From: Hyperoplus lanceolatus
Lineage: Eukaryota; Chordata; Actinopteri; Uranoscopiformes; Ammodytidae
Direction: 5' to 3'
DNA length: 64,000 nt
NCBI GenBank assembly: GCA_026929865.2
Contig: CM049410.1
Coordinates: 8,167,501-8,231,500 of the forward strand
Numbering within the stretch: the first letter of the stretch is position 1; every line of letters begins with the position of its first letter. Below the pieces are notes generated by a model. The model made no database searches. It was not told the DNA's origin and saw only the letters and a program-made list of their open reading frames with translations. The position numbers and the translations under genes are program-made. This document shows positions 1-11,525 of the stretch, one piece after another.

Positions 1-341
<341 letters not shown>

Positions 342-747
342 AAACACACAGACAATGGTTAATCTTAAATACGTAAAATGTCCCAGGGCAGAGGACTTCC
401 AATCTGACTATGTTGGTGAATCTCATTACATATAGCCGAGCTGCCGTCTCCTTGGATCCTGAGACATGAGGGAGCCACAGAGAGAGCAGATAGATTGCCA
501 ACTCTCTATGCAGATGTCAGATCCAACAGCAGAGTCGTTTTGGACGACATAAACTTAAGCGGACCTGATCCAGATGTTCAAAGGGAGCTTCAACCAGCGC
601 CAAATCCCACTGAGGGGCGAAGAAGTGTGAAACCGGCCTGTGTAAGACGCTATGGTAGAAGAAGCTCCCGCACCCTGGATGGAACATCCTAAGGGATGTT
701 GTGCGCAGAGGCCCATCCTCTCTAAGCATTCCCATTCAGCAACTTAA

Positions 748-1474
748 GGCTCATTTATGCTTTACGTTACATACGCATACGGATACGGACGGAGCCTTCT
801 GTCCGTACTCTGCGTACATTACGTCCGTATTTCTGCACGTATCCTGCAAGCTTGCGGATGCGTATACCAAACGGACAGAACAGAGCAGTATCACCCAAGA
901 TCACGGGGGGCGCATCGCCAACAGTTCACTTTCACTTACTGTACATTTGTTTACAAACATAAACGAAAGACATAATTCTTTAGAAAATGTCTTAACGTTT
1001 GAGGAGAGGTTTTTGTGAGTTGGTACGAAATTACATACACATTTACCTATCTACGAAGTTACACGGCCGGAGCATGAGCGGGGATCGCACGGCGAAGAAT
1101 GTCAGCTAGACGGCAGGTCCGTGCGAGACTAGTTTGTTGACATGTCGCGATTAATGTCCTCACAGACCCCCGCTATCTATAATACAGCCTCTAGTTTAGC
1201 CTCTTCCATAGCTACGGTAGTAGACCTATATCGCTAAAGCTGTTTCTTCCATGGATCTATTATTGAATATGTATTCCAGTTAATTCACTGTTTGACTCTT
1301 CTTCTTCCTATTTGAGAAACGTTTTACTCTGAGCGGCGCTGCTGCCCACTAGTGGTTGATTTGCTTAATGTCGATTCCAACATAAAGGACGCATGGAAGT
1401 ATGAGGGCAGTGACGGATATAACGTTGTAAACATACGTCTCTTTTTACGCACGGAATTGGAGCATAAATGAGCC
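748..1474. mobile_element. MITE flanked by TTAA (piggyBac-like?)
   Basis: Inverted ends GGCTCATTTATGC (748) and GCATAAATGAGCC (ending 1474) are each bordered by TTAA (744-747, 1475-1478), the target duplication typical of piggyBac elements. The interior has variants of a TACGTCCGTA/ACGGACGGA motif and no transposase. The family assignment is inferred from the TTAA alone. Confidence 0.6.
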
Positions 1475-2717
1475 TTAACGGTGCTGTAGTCAGCATGGAC
1501 ATATAAAGAAAGGTAGACAGTAGTAACGCAAACCAATGTGATGATTGCACATATATGCCAGCATCCATTTTTGTTTAATCAGAACAGAACTGTCAAATCA
1601 ATCAGATTATTGTGATTAATTGTAGAGCAGGTCTCTTAACTTTTAAAGGAAGCCTATCTGAGGAGCACACTGGTAGATGACAAGTTATCTGTGAAGGCCA
1701 CAGCCGGATAATTAAATCATATTAGAGCTAAAATAATTTTATTCAAGAAATTAACTAACTTTATGTCCAAAAGTCCTGTACAGTGCAATGCTTTTCTAAT
1801 GTTGCCAGAGTGGTTATGCCAGATGAACAGGAAAAACTAACTGTTAAATGCAATATGACATTTTCATATTAGCTATCTGATTTAGGTTCATTTTGGGTCA
1901 TTTTACCCATCATGGCAACAATTGCCCCCCCTGAGATTATTGTCAGGAGCCGCCACTGGTAGAACAGCTCAAGTGTGCAGGATAGTATTTACAGTAGAAG
2001 ATGATGATAGCGGGGAGAAGGAGTGAGGGGAGGGATATATCGTAGGTGTGTCACTGCCAAAGCACACGTGTGTGACTGCAGCAGAGGGATACACCAGAAC
2101 AGAAGCTCCTCTCAATCAGTGAGTATATTATTTTACCTTCAATTAAAGTTCTCATGTTTTTGTTTATGTGAGTTTCTTTTAGATGTAAACGGTGATGTAC
2201 AGTTGTAGGTACAGATGGATGCAAAAATTGAAAGTCGACAATTGAATTAGTCAATTTAAATTGCTATTAATGGTGTAATTGATTAAAAAAAAACTGTTGA
2301 TATTGAAGATATGGGTTCCCATGTGTGTACAGCTTTGTTAATAATCATTGTTTTTCTAAAATAAATAATGCAGGGTGGAAAGACATTAGCCATGGCATGT
2401 AGAGTTGATTCAAAGAGTTTTTCTCTTAAGTACATATCGTATATGCCCGGGTAACTGCTTGTGCATTTTACAGAAAGATCCTTCATACATTTGATTTATT
2501 CTAAATTCATATGTAGCCTACTTGTTCCCCCTTTTGTTCTGACTAGGCAGCACTTTTCCACCATGACCATCTCCTTCAGTGTTAGCTGTGATCAAGCTTC
2601 ATAGGAAATCCATTGGTGTGCGTCACATTTGCGCCCTGTAACCTGGGGAACAAGCACACCTCCCTCTCCGCTTTCTCTGCTGTCACTTTTTTCGGTCCAA
2701 ACCCAACCTGCACTATC

Positions 2718-5700
2718 ATGGAACTCATGGGGATGGGAGACATGGACAGTGGTTGTGAAGAGGAAAACTGTGGCCTCGCATCGGGATTCCCGGAGGACTG
2801 CTCGGACCAAGCGTGCCTGTGGGAGGAACCTATGTTTGGCTTGATTGAGTTAGGTGGGTGAATAGAAATATTAAAAAAATATATATATTATGTTTTTTTT
2901 TACTTCTTGATGGAGCCTGGATAAGCTGTTTCCACATTAAACAATTAAGTTTATTTCACATAATGTCAAATATTTACCTTAAATGTTCACAGGCTAGCAG
3001 TGTATGGTGCAGAACTGCAAAAATTCAAAAACTGTTCTTTTAATTTTTCTAACAATATTGACTGTTCTGCAATACACACACAGTGGTTTTGATGAAACAT
3101 AACAATGTTTCATATTCTAGTGTGTGTGACGATCCTTTACATTCCGCTGATGCTCTTCGGGCTTCTGGGAAATATTCTGACAATTCTGGTGGTGTGTCTA
3201 CGACCTCACATGAGAAGCTCTACCTACCTCTACCTGAGCAGCATGGCTGTTAGTGATCTGTTGATACTCTTACTGCTGCCTCTGGATCTATATAAGGTAC
3301 CCATACAACCTTTTTCATGTTATGACAATATACAGTGTGGTCTGACCAGATACGGATGTTTTGGCTCAAGGTACAGTCAGAAATTGTAGACTACTGAATC
3401 AGTATGAATAAAGAAGGGAGGCATGACGCATTGGCTTCCGTCTAACAATTGTGCGCCAACACAAGCCCTCGCTTCCTTCCCGTCAGGGAGAATCCCTGCT
3501 GCCAAATTCAGTTTATTTTATTACACTCAATGGTCATTTCATACCCAGAGTGCTCTGATATCAATCTTCAATCATTTCCTCAGCACAATCACAACGGAAG
3601 ATCAAATTATATGTGTGAGTAAATATATAATATGTTATGGTGTAAGCGTCATTGATAAAATCGTAAATTCTTCAAACACAAACTTTTATTTTCACGGTGG
3701 ATGATGTCCTGTCAACATTATTTTCTGTTGACAGTTGCTAAAGGAGGTTAACCTTGGGGTGGCTTCTCCCCTATGATGTCAAAAGGGGAGAGAAATCTGG
3801 GGGTTTAGAACACAAGTTTTTAAAAGGGTGTAGTTGGATAAAATGAGAGAGGGTTTTTTTCACCATACATTGCGAGTCTCTAGACACACTGGACCGGGGA
3901 CATATTTTAATGTTTAAAAAACAATGGAAATATTGCAGTAATATGTGACCTTTAAGGTTGGTTTGTCATTAAGTATATCAATAGATCTGAGTGTGACAGC
4001 GGGTAGTGATATAACGTGGGATAACGTTGAAAGTGAAGATGTTTTCATCCCCCCCACCAGCTCTGGTGGCCCAGACCCTGGCCCTTGGGAGACCTTGCCT
4101 GTAAGCTGACTATGTTCCTCTCAGAGTGCTGCACCTTCTGTACCATCCTCCACATCACCTTCCTCTCTGTGGAGAGGTACCTGGCGGTCTGTTGGCCCAT
4201 CACCTCCAAGACCCTGGTGACGCGGCGCAGAACAAGGGCTCTCATTGGCTGCCTCTGGCTGGGTGCGGCCGTCAGCGCGGCACCTGTGTTGGTCATGGTT
4301 GGGGTGGAGGAAGTTGGGGCGGAAGAGCCAGGGCTTGTTGGTGGATGGAGGGAAGACGGAGGGTGGACAGGCATGGAAGGAGAACAGGGAGGATTTATGA
4401 TAGGTGGAAGGGAAATAGGAAGTGGGCACGTGACCTCGATGGATGTAGGATTGGAGAGAATAAAGTGGGGACAAGATGAGAAGAAAAGATGGGGTGAAGG
4501 AGTTGTGGAGGAAGTAGAGAGAAAACTAAGAACAGGTGAACCGGATGAGAGCAAACAAGGAGTAGGAGGAGGAACTAAAGACGATGCAGGAGAAGGTGCA
4601 GGAGAAGGAATGATGGAGGCCGAGGGAAAGCAGCAAAATAAAATGAAAGAAGACGAGGGAGGGGGAAGGGAAAAAGGTGTGGATGCAGGCAGTAGGGGAG
4701 AGGTGGACAACAGAGAGTGCCGCTGCACCCACTATGCTGTCTCCTCCGGCCTGCTGTCGGCCATGATGATTCTTTCCAACTTGTACTTCTTGGTTCCCCT
4801 CTGTATCCTGGGCCTGGTCTACAGCCTGATTGGACGGACACTGTGGCTCCGCCCACAGAGCAGCCGTAGAGACCAGAGCCACCGGCACACTGTCAAAATG
4901 CTTGGTGAGAAAACCACACACTCACTACCATTTAAATAATCAAAATCACCTATTATATTGATGATTTTCTTTTCGTCAATAATGGCTTCTTTTTATATAA
5001 AACATGGATAAGAACAGTTTAATTCAGACTCATATTGTATTATAAACATTTGAAATATTTCTGCTTATTAAGAAGAATTTAATGATTAAAACGTCCTTTC
5101 AGTCGATGTCCCCATGGTGTTGAATAGTGATAATGCTGTGACTCTCGATCATTATTGAACCACAGCGGTGCTTGTAATTGGGTTTTAAATAATATGGGAA
5201 CCTGTTTTTCTTTGGGACCTGTGCCATCAATACAGTGGTTTTAACTATGATTTAGTCCATAGTAAGTTCAGCTGATATTCCCTGATCCCACTCTAAAATG
5301 GCTAAACATACACCAACCTTCTGTTCCTATTCTGAAGTTATGAATCGCTGTGCTTAAGCAACAGCCTGTAAATTTCAGCCTGTTATATGCATCATTGTGC
5401 ACTTGACACCGAAAGAGGACAAGTTGAAATCTGCAGAGATTTTGAAGCAAAGTTTATTCTCCCAATGACTGCTGATATCGAAATATTCGTATTTAACTGT
5501 TCTTCCCTTTCAGGTGTCAGTCTGGTTGAACAATTGTACAATATGTTGTTCTCATGTACAAAACACTTATTTTCTTTCAAAACCATTCACAAACCTGTGC
5601 ATGTATTATTCTTAAACACGTATATATACATTAACAACTACATTGAAAAAAGCTTGACACTTGCGTTTAATATATTATGTCTACCTGCTTGAAATGACAT

Positions 5701-6685
5701 TTGCGTACATTAGCTGTTTGGCAGCTAATGATACAACAGTGACTTCCTGTTTAAATAGTTGATCACTTGTGATTGGATGACGCAACAGATGTTTTCTTTT
5801 GTTGAGACATTTGTAAAGTTTTGACTCTTCACATTTCTTATGTTTTACTGGTCCGAACTAAGCACAACTGAGACAACTTTATTACATGGTTAGCATTTGG
5901 GTATTTTAGTGTAAGCGACATCTTTCACCACTTTTGCTTGAGGTATTAACAATTATGTTTTTCTCCCCGTCCATTATGTCCCTTCACATTATCCAGGAGT
6001 GATTGTCTTGGCATTTGTCCTGTGCTGGCTTCCCTTCCACGTGGGTCGGACCATTTTCTCTCTGTCTCAGAGCACTGGTGCCGACAGCCAGGAAGCTTAC
6101 TCTGACTCAAACGAGATGAACACAGTTTCTGATAGCACAGACGGAGGTATCAACACAAACGCTGTCAATGAACCCATTAACTTCAAGACCTTCTCCGAGA
6201 CCACAAAGATGACTACACACGGTCACCTAGAGAGAGATGACATGTTCTGTGACAAATGTGCGAAGAACAAAGTCGAAATCAACATTCAATCAGCGTTAAA
6301 TTCACATACGAGTTTCAACACTGACACAAGCACCAACACACTATATAACGTGCAGGACTACAGAACACCTTCCACCGTAGGCACAAACACATACACCGTG
6401 TCACCCACCCAGCTATATAACGATCAAACAAATGATTACACACCCTTCAACTATACATATACAGACCCTGACACAAACCTGTATTTTTTGTACTACCTGT
6501 CTCAGTATTTCAACCTGGTGTCCTCTGTCCTCTTCTACCTCAGTGCCGCTGTAAACCCTTTGCTATACAACCTTATGTCTGCCAGATACAGACAAGCTGT
6601 ACACAGCCTAATACACACACACTCTCACACGCAGTCACACCGCCTGCGTTCATTCACGATTCGGCACTCCACCACCACTTTGTAA
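2718..6685 (+). CDS. mlnr: Motilin-receptor-like GPCR (ghrelin/motilin receptor family), 4 exons
   Basis: Rhodopsin-class receptor of the GHSR/MLNR family, expected in the plasma membrane and coupled to a G protein. Joining 2718-2853, 3121-3296, 4061-4904 and 5997-6685 gives an uninterrupted 614-residue protein, with GT-AG ends and compatible phases at each junction. Landmarks: LYLSSMAVSDLL (TM2), SVERYLAVC with the ERY motif near residues 142-144, LVTRRRTRALI before TM4, CWLPFHVGR (TM6, about 395-403) and NPLLYNLMSARYR (TM7, from about 572). The LVTRRR and FDLY/LDLYKLW stretches look more like the motilin than the ghrelin receptor. The human motilin receptor has about 412 residues; the excess here is a purine-rich, Glu/Gly/Lys-rich second extracellular loop (about 186-325) and a Thr/Asn-rich third loop (about 408-545). 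A poly(A) signal lies at 6895. A fish GHSR-like receptor is the alternative name. Confidence 0.82.
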
Positions 6686-6894
6686 GGGCAAATACTGCAA
6701 ACACAATACTGTACGTATTGGGATATACTGTACAAACACACGTTGCATGCACAAAAAGGGGAAACAATCAAGCAGCACCTTTCAGCCACTGTTTAAAACG
6801 TACTTGTTTTGGTGATGGTAAAACTTTTATTGTGGTACTGCAAAGGACATGACCAGCTTACTGTAATGACATGTGTGATCAAAGAGTTGGATGA

Positions 6895-6900
6895 AATAAA
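6895..6900 (+). terminator. Candidate poly(A) signal of the receptor gene
   Basis: AATAAA about 210 bp after the stop codon of the motilin-receptor-like gene, on the same strand. Confidence 0.45.
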
Positions 6901-6901
6901 T

Positions 6902-7385
6902 TAAAGGTGCTGTAAGCGGAATGGTTCTTTTAGCTAACTTCCTGTCAGTTACTGCAGTTAGCAGTCCCCTCGCTCATCCCTACGTCACCACATTAATGCA
7001 CTGCGGTCTTCAAGCATTGAGTTATCTAGCATCATCTCAGATCCATAAGTGTGATAAAACATGATAAAAACCATCAAAACAGACATTGGGAAGGATTTGT
7101 ACCTTCTCCGCCATTGTAGGCGCATAAACATTCATCCATCTGTTGCTCTGGCGTGCACCGGCAGTGAGACCATGAGTGAGTCGGGTTTCGGTTTGTAGAG
7201 TTCTCTCTTGTGATTGGATAAAAATTTCGGGATCCTCCAACAAGTTTATTTGCCGATTACATGCAGAGCAGCTGACTGAGAGTTCGGCTTTATGAAACGC
7301 GCATATTATGTAAGTGATCACTGTATGAATAAAAAGCAACTTAACACTTATATTGACATAAATAAACCGCTTACTTCACCTTTAA
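6902..7385. mobile_element. MITE with TTAAAGGTG termini
   Basis: The left end TTAAAGGTGCTGTAAGCGG is mirrored by CCGCTTACTTCACCTTTAA at the right end. There is no coding capacity. The AAAGGTGC terminus resembles the small elements at 21818-22068 and 37178-37427, so this may be one related family. It starts just after the receptor gene's poly(A) signal. Confidence 0.5.
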
Positions 7386-8226
7386 CTGTTTACCAACATC
7401 ACTGATGTAACAGGCCTCAGCATATATGAATAACTTTCTTTTTGCCCATATTTTTTTTCATTACAAGACCTGTTAATGGACTTGGAACAACAGCATTGTC
7501 CCATTTTCCCATTTTTTAATATGTTGGTGGTATTGCTAACCTGCTATTTAAATCTAGGCCTTCAAAGCACAGCTGCAATTTTGACCTGTCAAGCACAGGT
7601 GTGACTTGTGGCACTTTTCCAATACATGGCACTGTACTCACCTTTGGTATAGGATGACCCTGCCTGGGGAAGGCTTTGATAGTATGGAGAGATGGTTAGC
7701 CTCTCTCAAAAATCGGAAAGAATTAGCCTCTTTACATGTCTGTGTTAACTACTCGTAAACCTAATCCCAAAAATCTGTAAACCTCTGCAGTGCTGTGTGC
7801 AGTCACCGTGGTTTACGTAAAGCTAGCTGTTTATGGTCACTTGAATAGAACAGAGCCATCATTAATGTTTTTAGTGACCGCTGTGCTTTTTCTATTATAT
7901 ATGAAAAGTTGAAATGTCTGTTATGCCTTTCCCCTCATAGTGTGACGGAATGAAACGTGAACAAGCATATTCTTAGTGTATATAGCATGTCAATATTGTA
8001 CTAAACTATGAGGGGGGGAAATGCGATTTGTATTGCAGCTCAGTGAGAATCTTATGTCTTTTCTTTTGAAGCAGGGCTAACTTAGTTTGAGAACATGTGT
8101 ATATGTGTATTTCAAATGAGGTACTTTTCACAATATATTTATTTACAAAGAATAAATTGTATGTGTAATTAAGTTTAATAGCGAAACAGTGGTCTGCTCT
8201 AAATATGTTCACACCCACACACACAC

Positions 8227-8228
<2 letters not shown>
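7386..8228. other. Intergenic sequence, nothing recognised
   Basis: AT-rich sequence between the receptor gene and the (GA)n tract. I see no open frame with family resemblance, no RNA gene and no clear inverted repeat. Confidence 0.5.

Positions 8229-8286
<58 letters not shown>
8229..8286. repeat. (GA)n microsatellite
   Basis: About 29 uninterrupted GA units. Confidence 0.95.
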
Positions 8287-8289
<3 letters not shown>

Positions 8290-8954
8290 GGGCTACCCTT
8301 TTGATTCATGTAGTTTCATAAAGGCTGATGTGTTTTGATGTTGTAGACAGTATAGAATATATATAACCATACGTGTCCTGGTGTTTCAGATAGTGATATA
8401 AATGCCTTTATCTGATTCACAGTTGAGCTTTTATCACCTCTGTGAAGAACGTTGTGTTCTCCCCCATGTTAGTGTCTCTGTAGGAAATGCTCCAGAATGG
8501 ATTTGCCGGTGTTAGGTGGACAGAATGGTCTCAGGCTCAGGGACAATTGATTTGATTGTGCCAGTAACACAAGACATTTCTTCCATGAGATGAGATCAGG
8601 TCAGGTCCAGAAATCAACATAAACCTCTGTTTGATCAGTGTCTTAGTTGATGGACAACATTCATCATATTTTTTGTTGTAACTGTACCCTTTTTAAAATG
8701 CATTGATCTACCATATGTGTTAAATGTGTTGCTTAAGTATTGTTACAAATGACTCTGAGATGTATATTTTTTCCTGTTAATTTTGATGAATTTGTATTTG
8801 TTTGTAATAGTATTTATGTAAAATGCTTTGCATTGGCTTGTGTCTTTTGTTGAAAGTTGTAAGTGTAGCAACGTAACAGCCCTAATTAACTTCTGAACAT
8901 AGTGCTCTTGAATGCAGCCCGAAAATGGTCCATTCCCCCAATCAAGGCCCTTAC

Positions 8955-10521
8955 TAGCCTGGAAATCCAGACCCTGATATCTTGAACGATAGAGGGTCTG
9001 GCCACGATCAATAGTAATTTCCAACTCAAGGGGCGGCTCCTACTCGTGCATTTCAAATGCCACTGCACGCAGTTGGATAGCACTACAACCAATCAGAGGC
9101 ATCGCTCTGACAAGGCGACGTAAGCCCCTTTCGTTTAGCGAACAGCTGTTAAACTGTTAAATTAAACGTTTGCCGTTGTCGGTCGGCAAAATAGAACACT
9201 CCACTTACTTGCTAATGAAAGATTTGAGTGCCGTCTTCCAAATCGTTAAGGGTCGAGGCCAAAGCAGTCTCAAACTCACACAACATATCCTCAGCCATCT
9301 TTGATGTTTACTATCACAGCTTCGACGTCGCATGCACGTCACTGTCGTCATCCGGTTACGTCCGCCCCAGAGTACCATATAAAGGGCTCTGGTGCACCCA
9401 TATTATGGCGCTTTTCCACCGCATGGTATCAGCTCGACTCGACTCGACTCGACTCGCATTTTTGGCTTTTCCACCGCAATTTCATGGTACCTGGTACCAC
9501 GTAGCGGCTGCTTTTTTGGTATCGCCTCGCTCTAGGTTCCAAGCGAGCTGAGCCGATGCTAAAAGGTGACGTCGACAGACGGCCGGCCACTGATTGGCCA
9601 GAGACTATTGTCTGGCCAATCAGTGGCCAGAGACTACCGGCTTCATTCTGTTGTTTATTCTCCCCAACTCTCCGGGACTTTTGAGTGTATTTACGCCGTG
9701 TGCAGCCTTCTCTGGCTCTCTTTCATTTGATTTGCATCACAGATCCGAATTTATTTTCCATATATTCGCTAAGCTCACCCAGTGTTGGTTGTTGGGGAAG
9801 TTACTTACATACGAGAGGAGACATGTAGGGCAGCTAGCAGCTAGGCTAAATAGTAGCCAGCTGGGACAGACATGATAGCGGCGATTACATTACAAGCCTC
9901 GGACTGAACTGATTACCTCAATAAAATATTCAGGCTGAGACACGGCTTGCATTTGAAAACACGTATCCTGAAACAAGAACTAAACAGTCAACTTTATCAT
10001 GCCCGTGTTTACGTGCATAGGGATGTACGTGACGCATCCCTACAGCTGACTGTGTGGCAGAGTCACACATCGGGACAACAACCATCCCTTTTAATGGCCC
10101 GTAGCAATATTCTTCTACTTCTTTTAGCAAACAGATACAAGGGGGTATTTCTTAAACATTTTTCATCCGTGTTTTTGGTGGTTGGTTCAGTTAATAGTGC
10201 AACAACTGCTCGTAATTTCTGCTTTGCTACTTTGCTCCGGAGTAGGCTTTCAGCCCCTTACGACGACCCCGCCCACGTTCAGCAGGTACTACTTGCGGTG
10301 GAAAACGACCCGTGCTGCTACCAAACCAAGTTGAGTCGAGTCGAGTTGAGTCGAGTCGAGCTACATGTGCGGTGGAATAGCGCCATTAGATAGAACCAAT
10401 TGAAACCACCAGCCAGATTTCTGGCTTTCTTGATAAAGCTTCAACGGAGCGTGTCCAGACCAACACGCGCAGCAAATTTAATTTGCCAGCGCCTAGTGGC
10501 AGGTCTGGGAATGCCAGGCTA
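8955..10521. mobile_element. hAT-like non-autonomous element with nested insertion
   Basis: The ends TAGCCTGG and CCAGGCTA are inverted repeats, extended imperfectly by TCCAGACC/GGTCTGG. The flanks share GGCCCTTAC (8946-8954 and 10522-10530), consistent with an 8-bp hAT target duplication plus one ambiguous base. The interior is interrupted by the element at 9406-10385. No transposase was seen. Confidence 0.7.
9406..10385. mobile_element. PIF/Harbinger-like MITE nested in the hAT-like element
   Basis: Termini TGGCGCTTTTCCACCGCATG and CATGTGCGGTGGAATAGCGCCA pair as inverted repeats; both ends carry TTA (9403-9405, 10386-10388) as a 3-bp target duplication. Just inside each end are reiterated CGACT/AGTCG pentamers. 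A second copy in inverted orientation lies at 30875-31846. Three-bp TTA duplications point to PIF/Harbinger; there is no transposase to confirm it. Confidence 0.65.
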
Positions 10522-10530
10522 GGCCCTTAC

Positions 10531-11525
10531 ATGTTATCGTGTGAAATGGCTGAACTGAACCTAATGTTAATACTCTCTTAACTAAACAAAGTAACCCTAA
10601 TGTAACCCCAGTTTTAACTTAAGTTAAAAAAAATAAAGGATGAAAGTTTTGTCAAAAATTGCTATAAGGTAAACAAATTAGACCAAGTTATCATACTGGT
10701 GTTTGCTTTGCATTCTTAATGTGTCACTATCCTTTCATTTAACTCAACATACCTTCACTTTTCTTTTAAACTCAACATCAGACACAGCTACACACTGACG
10801 TCTACTACCGTTCCTATGGAGGACTGTATCTGACATAACTAAAAGTAAGTAAATAAACAAAACTCAATACATGATTGTACTGTATATAGCCTACCATTTA
10901 ATGCACCAAAGATTAAATTAAAATTGGAAAATTTAGGCATTTATAAATGTTTAAACGGACATAAACTGACATTTCTTTAAAAAAATTATCTGAATTTAAT
11001 TACCTTTTTCTGCCTTTTTGTATTTTCACACTTAATTTTACGCCTATTAATCCATTTTAAATGTATTTATTTATTCATGCATTGATGTATATTCATTTAC
11101 ATTTATTTTGCATTGTTGTTCCTCTTCTCTTTGCTAACCGTATTTATTTTTGTGTTTTCTTCCTGACGCAAATTAGGGGGTCAGTAATTCAGAGTGTTTC
11201 ATGGTGTCAGCCCTGTGTATTGTTGGATTTAGATGGATTTAGATCATTTATTGCGTCATGTATGTATTTTTAAATGTTTGATTAGGCCTATGTCAGTTAT
11301 TGCCCTCCACACAAAAAAGTTAAAAGCAATTGAATAAATAAGGAAGCAGTCTGGAATGGCATTAATATTAAACTCTCTGGTACGCCCTCCGAACCAGTAG
11401 GTGGCACTGATGTTTTTAAAGTGCTGAAGACCAAACTCCGTCAAAAAACATAGTCGAGGAAGAACTATCCCGCCTTTGGATTGGTCCAGGCGGTCTCGCC
11501 ATTAGGGAAGTATCAGCAGGACAAG
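10531..11525. other. Intergenic sequence and eci1 upstream region
   Basis: AT-rich spacer, then from about 11380 a less AT-rich stretch leading into the eci1 start. An inverted CCAAT box (ATTGG, near 11480) lies about 50 bp before the start codon. No TATA box was seen at a convincing distance. Confidence 0.4.

Noticed and set aside
4045-4728. A 227-residue Ser/Pro-rich open frame on the minus strand
   Set aside because: It is the antisense of the purine-rich loop of the receptor exon; low-complexity purine tracts lack stop codons on the opposite strand. No start context, domain or conservation was seen.
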